Assembly: GCA_902494815.1 (NCBI GenBank)
Contig: CABUVB010000019.1
Coordinates: forward strand, 1-17,500
From: an uncultured Collinsella sp.
GTDB taxonomy: Bacteria > Actinomycetota > Coriobacteriia > Coriobacteriales > Coriobacteriaceae
DNA length: 17,500 nt
Direction: 5' to 3'
Shown piece by piece: positions 1-7,461 of the stretch (positions are counted from its first letter, which is position 1; the number at the start of each line of letters is the position of its first letter). The notes beneath the pieces were generated by a model. It did no database searches and was not told where the DNA came from. It worked only from the letters and a program-made list of their open reading frames with translations. A program made the translations under genes and the position numbers.

Positions 1-605
1 ACCAGGCAATCGACACCATTCTTGGCCGCGATGTGCGCAATTGCCGCGCCCTCCATCTCGACGCAATCGGCATGCGTGGCCTCAATCGCAGCGTTACGCA
101 TGGCGTCACCCGTAACAAAGCGATCACCCGTGGCGATAGTGCCACACAGGAACTGCTTGGGGTCCTTCTCCGCAGAAGTCTCATCCGCCGAGGCATCCAC
201 AAATCCATGCCCGGCAAGCACGGCGGCGGCAACATCAGCCAACGCCGGTGTCGAGACAAACTCCTCGAGCCCCGGCGCGGACTCGGCGATGAGCGCCGTA
301 TCGGTATCCAGATAGCGCAGGCACTTGCCTATAACCACGTCGTTAATATGCAGTTTAGGGTTTAGGCCTCCCGCGATACCCGAAAACACAACGGCCTGCG
401 GGGCGTATTTGCTGATGAGATGCTGCGTTGCGGCAGCGGCGTTCACGGTCCCCATGCCTGCCGTCGTGGCGACTACCGTCAGACCCGAAAGCCCACCGTT
501 CACAACGGTCAAGCCCGCCTCCTGCGACTCATGCGCGCCACTCAGCTCTTCCTTAATCTGCGCAACCTCTTTTTCGAGTGCGCCTATGATCGCGATGGTT
601 GCCAT
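1..605 (-). CDS. mtnN: 5'-methylthioadenosine/S-adenosylhomocysteine nucleosidase, 3' end cut by window edge
   Basis: About 201 codons are visible; the C-terminus lies beyond the left edge. The family hydrolyses MTA and SAH to adenine plus the thioribose or ribosyl-homocysteine in the cytosol, recycling methylation and polyamine by-products. The protein begins MATIAIIGALEKEV, matching the family N-terminus with its catalytic Glu (E13 here). It has the Gly-rich FSGIAGGL segment near residues 78-85, TGDRFV, and the substrate-binding VEMEGAAIAHIA motif near residue 183. The catalytic Asp of the later ISD motif is off the window, so it cannot be checked. The ATG at 605 follows a GGGGG stretch with 5 nt spacing. 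An ATG at 610 is out of frame. Family proteins are about 230 residues, so about 30 are missing. No partner gene is visible. Confidence 0.9.
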   Translation of the reverse strand, partial: MATIAIIGALEKEVAQIKEELSGAHESQEAGLTVVNGGLSGLTVVATTAGMGTVNAAAATQHLISKYAPQAVVFSGIAGGLNPKLHINDVVIGKCLRYLDTDTALIAESAPGLEEFVSTPALADVAAAVLAGHGFVDASADETSAEKDPKQFLCGTIATGDRFVTGDAMRNAAIEATHADCVEMEGAAIAHIAAKNGVDCL

Positions 606-731
606 GCCATCCCCCAAATCCGTGCAAATTGCTTATCCACGGTATGGTACCAGCATTTTGGCTCAACCGTGTCAGCACCAAGCCGTTAGGCCAGTACAGC
701 TCGGGTATCATAAAGGGGCAAAAATGGCTTG

Positions 732-1550
732 TTAGCCGATGGCCGACCTGAGCTCCGCACGGCGCTTTTTCATACCGGCCATAACGGCATTGCGCAGCTC
801 GGGCATGCGCGCGGTATCCATCTGGGGCACGCCCTCAAGCTTATAGGGAATCCCCAACTGCTCGTATTTGACGACACCCATGGTGTGATACGGCAGCATC
901 TCCAGGCCGACCACGTTATGCCACGGGGCAATCAAGCGACCGAGCGCCTCGCACTCCTCCACCGTGTCGGTAATGCCCGGCACCACCACGTGACGGATAA
1001 CGACCTTGATCTTGCGACGCGCGAGCTCATCACCAAACGCCAGAATGCGTGCGGGATCGCAACCGGTCAGCTTTTTATGCTCGATGGGATCGGCGTGTTT
1101 AATGTCGAGCAGCACCATATCGGTCTCGTTGAGTAGGGCATCGAACTTCTCGGGATGCTGGGGGTCGAAGGCGTAGCCACAGCTATCCAGGCAGGTATGC
1201 ACGCGGCCGTCGGGGTTGCTGTGCATGGCACGGAACAGATCAGCCAAAAACTCGGGCTGCAGGAGCGGTTCACCGCCCGAAACGGTAATGCCGCCGCTAC
1301 GGTAGAACTCATGGTTGCTCTGGAACTCGTCCATCAGATGCTCGACGGTCACCATGGTGCCGCCGTTGACCGACCAGGTATCGGGATTGTGGCAATACGC
1401 GCAGCGCATGGGACAGCCCTGAACAAACACCACAAAGCGGATGCCGGGTCCGTCGACCGTTCCCATCGTCTCGATCGAATGCACGCGGCCAAGGGCAAAC
1501 GCAGAGTCCTCGGGACGAGCGTCCACACCCTCAAGCGTCATTTCTGCCAT
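732..1550 (-). CDS. pflA: Pyruvate formate-lyase activating enzyme (radical SAM)
   Basis: 272 residues. This cytosolic radical-SAM enzyme abstracts a hydrogen from the active-site glycine of pyruvate formate-lyase and so switches it on under anaerobiosis. The CxxxCxxC iron-sulfur motif (CPMRCAYC) is at C46, C50 and C53, followed by the SAM-binding glycine motif in GGITVSGGEPLLQPEF. DIKHADP and the VVIRHVVVPGITD segment are typical of the PflA subgroup. The N-terminus is about 17 residues longer than in E. coli PflA. I chose the ATG at 1550: an in-frame TTG at 1580 lacks a Shine-Dalgarno, whereas AGGAGAGG (1565-1572) and AAGG lie before 1550; ATG 1541 is also possible. The gene is about 7 kb from the pyruvate formate-lyase genes rather than next to them. 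Its target glycine is probably on the small protein at 8772-9023. Confidence 0.95.
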   Translation of the reverse strand: MAEMTLEGVDARPEDSAFALGRVHSIETMGTVDGPGIRFVVFVQGCPMRCAYCHNPDTWSVNGGTMVTVEHLMDEFQSNHEFYRSGGITVSGGEPLLQPEFLADLFRAMHSNPDGRVHTCLDSCGYAFDPQHPEKFDALLNETDMVLLDIKHADPIEHKKLTGCDPARILAFGDELARRKIKVVIRHVVVPGITDTVEECEALGRLIAPWHNVVGLEMLPYHTMGVVKYEQLGIPYKLEGVPQMDTARMPELRNAVMAGMKKRRAELRSAIG

Positions 1551-1660
1551 TCGCGCTACCTTGCCTCTCCTTGGATGCAACCAATTAAAATGCCAGAGCC
1601 ATTCTAGCCCATGCGTTTGCGTTTAAACGTCTCAGACTAGAACGGCACGTTTTAATCTAT

Positions 1661-1682
1661 CCCCCATCACCATGGCTGGGGG
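1661..1682 (-). terminator. Hairpin downstream of degV, possible terminator
   Basis: The stem CCCCCA/TGGGGG closes a 10-nt loop about 45 nt after the DegV stop codon. It is followed on the minus strand by ATAGATTAAAAC rather than a U-run, so it is a weak terminator candidate. It might instead belong to the pflA leader. Confidence 0.35.
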
Positions 1683-1724
1683 CTACGTCGAGATGTCAGG
1701 CTGAAGAACGCTCGCCTGCGGCCT

Positions 1725-2579
1725 TTACGCCTTAAGCGTGAGCACCGCACCGAAGGCGGTCGGGCCGCAATGGCTCGAGATGACACCGCCGACCTGAGTC
1801 CAGGTAACGTCCTTAAAGCCCAGATCATGCGCATAGACCTCCATGTCATCGCGCAGCTCCTGGGAAAGGCCCACCGAATACGCCAGGCCAATGTGCGAGT
1901 AGTCAATCTCGCCCTTGGCGACCATGTGATCAATAAAGGCGCGGGCGCACTTGAGCATAGAGCCGCGAAACTTCTTAGTCGCCACGAACTTGCCGCCCGT
2001 TACCTCAATGCAGGGCTTAATCTTGAGCAGATGGGCACCGAGGAATGCCACGTTGGACAAACGACCGCCCGCCTTAAGGAAGGCAAGATCAGTAGGAACA
2101 AAGCCCAGCAGCACGCGGTCCATGACGGAGTTCGTAAATGCAAAGATCTCGTCGACGGTGGCATCGGGATGAGCCTCAATATACTTGGCGGTCTCGACGG
2201 CAACCAACGACTGACCCACCGAGACAAAGCGCGTGTCCATGGAGAACACGTAGTCGCGCCCCTTAGCTGCAATCTTGGAGGACTGATGTGAGCAGGTCGT
2301 GACTTCGGAATACGCGAGATGCAAAATGGTCGCGTCGGGCTGCTCAGCGTGAATGCGGTCGTACACGTGAGCAAAATCCGCAGGCGCGCAGCCACTGGTC
2401 TTGGGCATCACGCCAAACTCATTGCAGCGCGAATAAATCTCGAGCGGATCGATCGAGCCGTCCTCGACGGTCTCGTCACCAATCGTGACATGCATGGGCA
2501 CGCGCACGATGCCGTAGCGCTCGCAGAGCTCCGGCGTCACATCCGACCCAGACTCAACCACGATTACGTACTTGCCCAT
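1725..2579 (-). CDS. DegV family fatty-acid-binding protein
   Basis: 284 residues. DegV/FakB proteins are cytosolic and hold one fatty acid; in Firmicutes, FakB presents it to the kinase FakA for phosphorylation before phospholipid synthesis. Visible marks are the N-terminal VIVVESGSDVTPEL segment (family SDSxADL), the LAFLKAGGRLS motif in the middle and the C-terminal SSHCGPTAFG (family THxGPGALG). The usual SSGLSGTYQSA loop is replaced by the region around YSEVTTCSHQSSKIA, so the ligand-binding serine/threonine loop is divergent. The ATG at 2579 (MGKYVIVVES) was chosen because the 37 upstream in-frame residues have no domain content. Its Shine-Dalgarno is poor (GTGATAA). No fatty-acid kinase gene is nearby, so the ligand and partner are unknown. 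Confidence 0.88.
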   Translation of the reverse strand: MGKYVIVVESGSDVTPELCERYGIVRVPMHVTIGDETVEDGSIDPLEIYSRCNEFGVMPKTSGCAPADFAHVYDRIHAEQPDATILHLAYSEVTTCSHQSSKIAAKGRDYVFSMDTRFVSVGQSLVAVETAKYIEAHPDATVDEIFAFTNSVMDRVLLGFVPTDLAFLKAGGRLSNVAFLGAHLLKIKPCIEVTGGKFVATKKFRGSMLKCARAFIDHMVAKGEIDYSHIGLAYSVGLSQELRDDMEVYAHDLGFKDVTWTQVGGVISSHCGPTAFGAVLTLKA

Positions 2580-2854
2580 TATTATCACGACCCATCTCAA
2601 CATTGGCTTTTCAATACATGGCACGCGCCGCCGCACTGTTGCACAACGGCGTCCAAGCGCCAAAGAGACGCCGCCCCTTGCACACAACAAAGGACAGCGT
2701 CTCCCTGGAAAACTCCGTGCATCCTGAGATTCTACACGGTTTATTAAGGAGTGTTACTTATTCCGCAAACGGTCGCTATACGCGATAAACGGTAGCTGGC
2801 CGCGGTAACTGCGACACATTCCGCCCAGCAAGTCCAATCGTACTCCATGCACGG

Positions 2855-4297
2855 TTAATGCACGAGGCGGTAGAAATTCATCGATACCGCACCCTCGGCG
2901 TGCAGCTCCATCGCCGGAACCGCCGGCGAATAGGTCCGGCTCGTAAGTGCTGCCTCGCCGCCATTTGCAAAAATCTCGACCATCGTAGTGTCCGAAAGCA
3001 CGCGTAGGTCGCGAAGCTCGCCGAGCTCAATCGACCTCTGGTCGCGCCCATAGCCTTCGTCACCCATATCGAGGGTAAGCATCCCGTCCGTATAACGCAC
3101 AAAGACACCCTTGCGGATTTCGAGCTCGATCACCTGGGCGCCCTCACAGGAAACCACAAGATCAAACAGGCGGCCCGGCTCCTCAACGGTTTCACCGCCT
3201 GTCGCGCGAACGCAGTCTCCGCGCACCTTCTCAATCTCGTGCGCCGGCTGCTGACAGAGCTTACCATCGCGCATGTTCAGCTCTCTCGGCACTGTCAACG
3301 CGCACTGCCACCCGCGTGCCACCGTCGGGCTTTCTGCCGTCGCATCGGGGCAGCCCGACCATCCGATCATCAAACGCCGACCCGCAGCATCCTCAAAGGA
3401 CTGCGGTGCGTAGAAATCAAAGCCGGCATCGACCATCGGGGGCATGCCCTGCCCGGCGATCTTAAAACTCGGCACCTCCCAATCGGCCTCGATGGAGAAC
3501 CACACGCACTGGTGCGGATTGCGGTAACGCCAACCATCGGCGGGCACGCCCTGCGGACAGCAAACGAGAATTAGCTCGCCATCAAGCTCAAATAGATCAG
3601 GGCACTCCCACATAAAACCAAACTTCTCGCCCAGCTCAATGCGCGTCGCATAGCTCCAATCCCCTAGATCGCGCGAAGTATAGACAAGCACGCAGCCGCG
3701 GTCGTCTTTCGTACGAGCGCCCAGAACCATGTAGTAGATACCATCGTGTTCAAGGATTTTGGGGTCACGCACGTGCGTACCGATATCGTCGGGGTAATCG
3801 ACCGGCCCAACAGCCATGCGCTTCTCGCCCAATTCGTCGGGGTTCTCGGCAACCATATGAATTTGGTTTTGCTCACGGCCCGTCAACACGTAGTCGTAAT
3901 CATCGCGGTCAAAATGCTTGACGTTGCCGGTATAGAAGTAGTGAATCTTGCCGTCGTGTACAAAGGCAGAACCAGAATACGCTCCGCTCGCATCCAAATC
4001 GGAATCGGGGAACAGCACAGGGCCGCAATTCTCGTACGTCATAAAATCCTTTGTTGTCAGATGATTCCAAAGCACTGGACCGCCATGCGCAGCATCGAAT
4101 GGATCGTATTGGTGATAGATGTGATACGTATCACCAATCTGAACCAAACCGTTGGGGTCGTTGAGCCAGCCAAGCTCAGGCTCCACATGGAACAGGAGCC
4201 TATCGGGGTCGGACGCGATGCGAGCCGCCGTCTCGTCCTGTCCAGCTCGCCACTGCTCATAGTCCGCGCGTGTCACCTTATTTTTTTGATTAAACAT
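2855..4297 (-). CDS. scrB: Sucrose-6-phosphate hydrolase / beta-fructofuranosidase (GH32)
   Basis: 480 residues with no signal peptide, so intracellular. GH32 enzymes release fructose from beta-fructosides by a retaining mechanism. With a PTS next door, the expected substrate is sucrose-6-phosphate, giving glucose-6-phosphate and fructose. All three canonical motifs are present: WLNDPNG with nucleophile D47, HVRDPK with D178, and WECPDLF with acid/base E231. The five-blade propeller is followed by the C-terminal beta-sandwich. This is the last gene of the operon, 101 bp after EIIBC; the gap holds a long RNA hairpin. The ribosome binding site is weak (GAGAAAG, 9 nt spacing), which suggests output is tuned by that hairpin. 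The gene symbol is by function; substrate specificity is inferred. Confidence 0.93.
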   Translation of the reverse strand: MFNQKNKVTRADYEQWRAGQDETAARIASDPDRLLFHVEPELGWLNDPNGLVQIGDTYHIYHQYDPFDAAHGGPVLWNHLTTKDFMTYENCGPVLFPDSDLDASGAYSGSAFVHDGKIHYFYTGNVKHFDRDDYDYVLTGREQNQIHMVAENPDELGEKRMAVGPVDYPDDIGTHVRDPKILEHDGIYYMVLGARTKDDRGCVLVYTSRDLGDWSYATRIELGEKFGFMWECPDLFELDGELILVCCPQGVPADGWRYRNPHQCVWFSIEADWEVPSFKIAGQGMPPMVDAGFDFYAPQSFEDAAGRRLMIGWSGCPDATAESPTVARGWQCALTVPRELNMRDGKLCQQPAHEIEKVRGDCVRATGGETVEEPGRLFDLVVSCEGAQVIELEIRKGVFVRYTDGMLTLDMGDEGYGRDQRSIELGELRDLRVLSDTTMVEIFANGGEAALTSRTYSPAVPAMELHAEGAVSMNFYRLVH

Positions 4298-4319
4298 CGC
4301 CGTTGACTTTCTCGTCTAT

Positions 4320-4361
4320 GGGGAAGGACGCTCGACTCACACGAGTCGAACGCCCTTCCTC
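4320..4361 (-). other. Intercistronic RNA stem-loop between EIIBC and GH32-A
   Basis: On the minus-strand RNA, 17 consecutive pairs close a 4-nt loop (4339-4342), with two G-U wobbles and then one mismatch and a final pair. The wobbles would be A-C mismatches on the plus strand, so the structure belongs to the minus-strand transcript. No U-tract follows. It is more likely a processing, stability or attenuation element than a simple terminator, and sits about 20 nt before the GH32-A start. Confidence 0.75.
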
Positions 4362-4398
4362 AAATGGACTTATCCTCAGATTACGCTGAACGGCTCAA

Positions 4399-5850
4399 CT
4401 AGAAGCTAACGTCGAAGCCAGCGCCAGCGCCCTCTTCATCGGTGGTCGGCACGCCCTTTGCCTTGTTGTAGGCAAAGATCAAGACGATCGGCACGATAAA
4501 GGCGATGAGATTGCCGGCCACATACCACACGAGCGTCTCGGGCGTAACGATGAGCAGGCCAAGCACACCGGTAAGACCCTGACCGATAGCGCGCACCTCA
4601 AAGAGCTTCACGAAGGCACCGCCGCAGCCTGCACCGATGCATGCGCAGATGAACGGAATGATCGAATAGCGCATGTTTGCAGCAAAGATAGCGGGCTCGG
4701 AGATTCCGACCAGCGTCGGGATAAAGGACGACATGCAGATGTTGCGCTCTTTGGAGTGCTTCTTGTGGATGAGATACATGCCGATGGCGCCGCCGCCCTG
4801 GGCGATGATGGAAACCGACCAGATGGCCTGGATGTAGTTGAAGCCAGTCGTGGCAACAAGGTTTGCCTCGATACCCTGGATGAACTGATGCGTACCGGTA
4901 ACGACGAGCGGCTGCAGGAACGCGGCGAAGACAAAGGCACCAAAGACGCCCATCCTGTTGTACAGGATATCGATTACGCCGGCGAGGACGTCACCGATCA
5001 GGTTGCCGAGCGGGCCGAACACGGTGAACAGGGCAACGTTAGCAAGAATCAGGGTAACGGTCGGGACAAAGACAAACGAGACGACCTCGGGGATGTACTT
5101 CTGGGCAATCTTTTCGACCTTGGCCATAAACCAGGCAGTCAGGATTGCAGGGAATACGCCGCCCTGGAAAGCAACCATGGGAATGGATAGCGGACCGAAG
5201 TTCCAGTACTCAGCACCCGACGGATCCATAACGAACGCGTTACGGTTCATAAGGCTCGGGTGAACCATGACGATACCGACGAGGATGCCCAGGATCGGGT
5301 TACCGCCAAAACGCTTGACCGCGCTGTACATAACCAGGACAGGCAGGTAGTCGAACGTGGTGGCGATAATGGCAAAGAAGCTTGCGAGGTTCTTGAGGAA
5401 CTCGCTGTGGTCGGCGAGGCTGCCCTCCATGCCAAAGAGGCCGTTGGCAACGATCAGCGACTTAAGGCCGATGATGATAGCGGCACCGACGAAGGCGGGA
5501 ATGATGGGGATAAAGATGTCCGAGAACACCTTGAGGACAGAGAAGAACTTGCCTTTCTTGTCCGCCTCGGCGCCCTTGATCTCGGAAGCGCTGATCTCCT
5601 TAACGCCCGTCAGAGCCATAAACTCATCGTAAACCTTGTTGACGGTACCGGTACCGAAGATGATCATGAGCTGGCCGCTGTTGTACAGCACGCCCTTGAC
5701 GCCATCGATGTTCTCGAGCTCGGCCTTGTTGTACTTGCTCGTATCCTTGAGCACCAGACGCAGACGGGTCACGCAATGCGTGGCGCCCTCGATGTTCTCC
5801 AGACCGCCGACGTTATCGACGACTTGCTGAGACACTACTTTGTAGTCCAT
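4399..5850 (-). CDS. scrA: PTS sucrose-type transporter, EIIBC
   Basis: 483 residues, glucose/sucrose superfamily of the PTS. It imports and phosphorylates a sugar at the membrane. Residues 1-90 form EIIB, with the phospho-accepting cysteine C26 in the motif ATHCVTRLRLVL. From about residue 100 comes EIIC with some ten hydrophobic segments, including FSDIFIPIIPAF and the GISEPAIF sugar-site motif. There is no C-terminal EIIA domain: the protein stops shortly after the last membrane segment with a Gly/Ala-rich tail. A separate EIIA must therefore phosphorylate it. The start MDYKVVSQQ at 5850 fits GGAGAGG with 4-5 nt spacing better than the ATG at 5862. Placement between two GH32 genes supports sucrose or a short fructoside as substrate; a trehalose or beta-glucoside relative cannot be fully excluded. 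Confidence 0.92.
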   Translation of the reverse strand: MDYKVVSQQVVDNVGGLENIEGATHCVTRLRLVLKDTSKYNKAELENIDGVKGVLYNSGQLMIIFGTGTVNKVYDEFMALTGVKEISASEIKGAEADKKGKFFSVLKVFSDIFIPIIPAFVGAAIIIGLKSLIVANGLFGMEGSLADHSEFLKNLASFFAIIATTFDYLPVLVMYSAVKRFGGNPILGILVGIVMVHPSLMNRNAFVMDPSGAEYWNFGPLSIPMVAFQGGVFPAILTAWFMAKVEKIAQKYIPEVVSFVFVPTVTLILANVALFTVFGPLGNLIGDVLAGVIDILYNRMGVFGAFVFAAFLQPLVVTGTHQFIQGIEANLVATTGFNYIQAIWSVSIIAQGGGAIGMYLIHKKHSKERNICMSSFIPTLVGISEPAIFAANMRYSIIPFICACIGAGCGGAFVKLFEVRAIGQGLTGVLGLLIVTPETLVWYVAGNLIAFIVPIVLIFAYNKAKGVPTTDEEGAGAGFDVSF

Positions 5851-5895
5851 GTTCCTCTCCATTCCTTTACGAAATCATAAGACGTTTTGATGCCA

Positions 5896-7278
5896 TTACA
5901 GAGACGCGATCGTTGCATTTGCGCACTTAAGCGTACCGTCGGTGACCGTCAGCGCCACACCCTGGCCCCGCTTATTGCAGAATCGAGCGTTAAGCGCAAC
6001 ATCATCGACAAAGATGGTCGCGATATCGTCGTCAACGACCAGGCGCACATGATGAGTGCCCTCGCCCTTAAAGAACAACGGACGCTCGAGGCCCATGTTG
6101 TTGACCTGGAACCACGGATACTGGGGGGCCGCCGTAAACTCGAGCTTGCCCTCACGCAGGTTGGCGCGGAACTCATAGGCAAGACCGGACTCGGCGTCCT
6201 CGGCAAGCTTCACCGAGAAGCCGGCAGCGTCACCGGCGAGCTCGATGTCGGCATCGAGCATATAGGTGGAACCGGCATCCGCGGCGAGCACCTGCTCGAC
6301 CTTGCCCGACTCGCAGGAGAGCTCAAAGGCCTCGACTGCCTTAGCCTCGCCAAAGGCGCCAAGCATGCTGTCAGGAAGCTTGGTGCCGAGCGTTCCGTCG
6401 GCACGCTGAACGATCTCGAGGGGCATAAAAGTGCCACCCCACAGGTAAGAGCTGGGGTCGCCGCCCTCGTCACGCGTAGGAACCCAACCAAAGAGAACGC
6501 GGCGCTCGCCGTCAAATGCGGTACGCGCGGCATAGTACGCGCGGCCATCGAAGGAATCGTCCGCAGGAGTGATCCAAGGACCGTTGATAGAGCGAGACAT
6601 GCGGTAACGGGTCTTGTTGCCATCACTGTACTCGGAGAACACCAGATACCACCAGTCGCCCATCTTAAAGAGATCAGGCATCTCAAACATGGTGTACAGG
6701 CCCGGGTTCCACCAGTCGCCCTGGAACTCCCAGTTGGTCAGATCCTTGGAGGTGAACTTGACCAGGCGGCCGGTCATCAGACGCTTGTCCTCGCCCACAC
6801 GCGTGCCGAGGATGAGCATGTACTCTTCGTTCTCCTCATCCCAAAGCACAAAGGGATCGCGCCAGTTGCGGTCATCGTAACCCTCCTGGGGCGGAAGCAG
6901 CGTCTCGGCGATGTTCTTCTCCCACTTGACGGCGTCGTCACTCGTTGCGTGAAGAAGAACCTGCTTCATCAAACGTGCGCGGACCTTATCGCGATTGCAA
7001 CCAGTGTAGAGCGCATGGTACTTGTCGCCCACCTTAAACACCGTGCCGGCATAAACATACTGGTCGACTTCCTCGTCGCCGCCACGCTCAAGGCTCTCGC
7101 CAAAGTCTTTGTAATTGACGAAGTCCTTGGTTGTCGCGAGTGCCCAGCCAAACGGCTCTCCGAAAGGTCCGGGGTTTCGCGTGTCACGCTGATGATAGAG
7201 ATAGAACGTGCCGTCCTCGCCGTACGGCATGATGTCGCCTACCCAAATTCCCTCAGGCTGGTAATACACCTTGTGCAT
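5896..7278 (-). CDS. Divergent GH32-type beta-fructosidase with VGD nucleophile motif
   Basis: 460 residues, no signal peptide. It belongs to a divergent GH32 branch. The usual WMNDPNG block is replaced by EGIWVGDIMPYGEDGTF, leaving D15 as candidate nucleophile. NWRDPFV (D141) and MFEMPDLF (E199) still match the transition-state stabiliser and acid/base motifs, although the Cys after the Glu is Met. A C-terminal beta-sandwich follows from about residue 320. It is the first gene of the sucrose operon, 45 bp upstream of EIIBC. The ATG at 7278 has AAGGAAG with 6 nt spacing; an in-frame GTG at 7296 lies inside the leader. The probable role is hydrolysis of a different fructoside (for example kestose or another phospho-fructoside) than GH32-A. 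The real substrate cannot be read from the sequence. Confidence 0.82.
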   Translation of the reverse strand: MHKVYYQPEGIWVGDIMPYGEDGTFYLYHQRDTRNPGPFGEPFGWALATTKDFVNYKDFGESLERGGDEEVDQYVYAGTVFKVGDKYHALYTGCNRDKVRARLMKQVLLHATSDDAVKWEKNIAETLLPPQEGYDDRNWRDPFVLWDEENEEYMLILGTRVGEDKRLMTGRLVKFTSKDLTNWEFQGDWWNPGLYTMFEMPDLFKMGDWWYLVFSEYSDGNKTRYRMSRSINGPWITPADDSFDGRAYYAARTAFDGERRVLFGWVPTRDEGGDPSSYLWGGTFMPLEIVQRADGTLGTKLPDSMLGAFGEAKAVEAFELSCESGKVEQVLAADAGSTYMLDADIELAGDAAGFSVKLAEDAESGLAYEFRANLREGKLEFTAAPQYPWFQVNNMGLERPLFFKGEGTHHVRLVVDDDIATIFVDDVALNARFCNKRGQGVALTVTDGTLKCANATIASL

Positions 7279-7320
7279 CCGAGACTTCCTTTCCACGACA
7301 TACTAACTCGGTACAATGGC

Positions 7321-7349
7321 AAGATATGTCAATCGTTTTCATATGTCAA
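7321..7349 (-). promoter_or_regulatory. Promoter of the sucrose operon
   Basis: A consensus -35 TTGACA (7349-7344), a 17-bp spacer and -10 TATCTT (7326-7321) precede GH32-B. The expected transcription start is near 7314, giving a leader of about 36 nt with the Shine-Dalgarno before 7278. The promoter elements lie within the two tandem operators, as expected for repression by occlusion. Confidence 0.7.
7324..7340. promoter_or_regulatory. LacI-family operator 1
   Basis: ATATGTCAATCGTTTTC, a 17-bp unit centred on CG and located in the promoter spacer. It is directly followed, with no gap, by an almost identical second unit. The central CG flanked by A/T-rich half-sites is typical of LacI-family sites. 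Confidence 0.75.
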
Positions 7350-7357
7350 ACGTTTTC
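7341..7357. promoter_or_regulatory. LacI-family operator 2
   Basis: ATATGTCAAACGTTTTC, differing from operator 1 at one base. It has a perfect AAACGTTT palindrome at its centre and overlaps the -35 box. A degenerate third unit (ATATCAATACGTC...) follows at 7358. Confidence 0.78.
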
Positions 7358-7391
7358 ATATCAATACGTCTTTTCGCAGTTCCAGTCGTCG

Positions 7392-7408
7392 GCAAACGGT
7401 TGACATAT
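7392..7408. promoter_or_regulatory. LacI-family operator 3, inverted and upstream
   Basis: The minus strand reads ATATGTCAACCGTTTGC, so this unit is inverted relative to operators 1 and 2. Its centre is 46 bp from operator 2 and 63 bp from operator 1. A further partial copy (GGCGAACGG) starts at 7412. An auxiliary site for looping or cooperative binding is a reasonable inference. Confidence 0.65.
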
Positions 7409-7461
7409 GCCGGCGAACGGTCATCAGAGGCGTTTGAGGAATTCTTTTGGCACGGGATGAA

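Noticed and set aside
711..738. Short GGCT/AGCC hairpin followed by five T residues at the end of pflA
   Set aside because: The stem has only four pairs and the stop codon is in the loop, too weak to call a terminator.
1620..1629. CGTTTAAACG palindrome upstream of pflA
   Set aside because: It is a short palindrome that can occur by chance; it lacks the TGTCA arm of the LacI operators and no regulator can be assigned.
5887..7437. A 516-codon open frame on the plus strand opposite GH32-B
   Set aside because: It is antisense to a gene with intact family motifs; its translation resembles no family.
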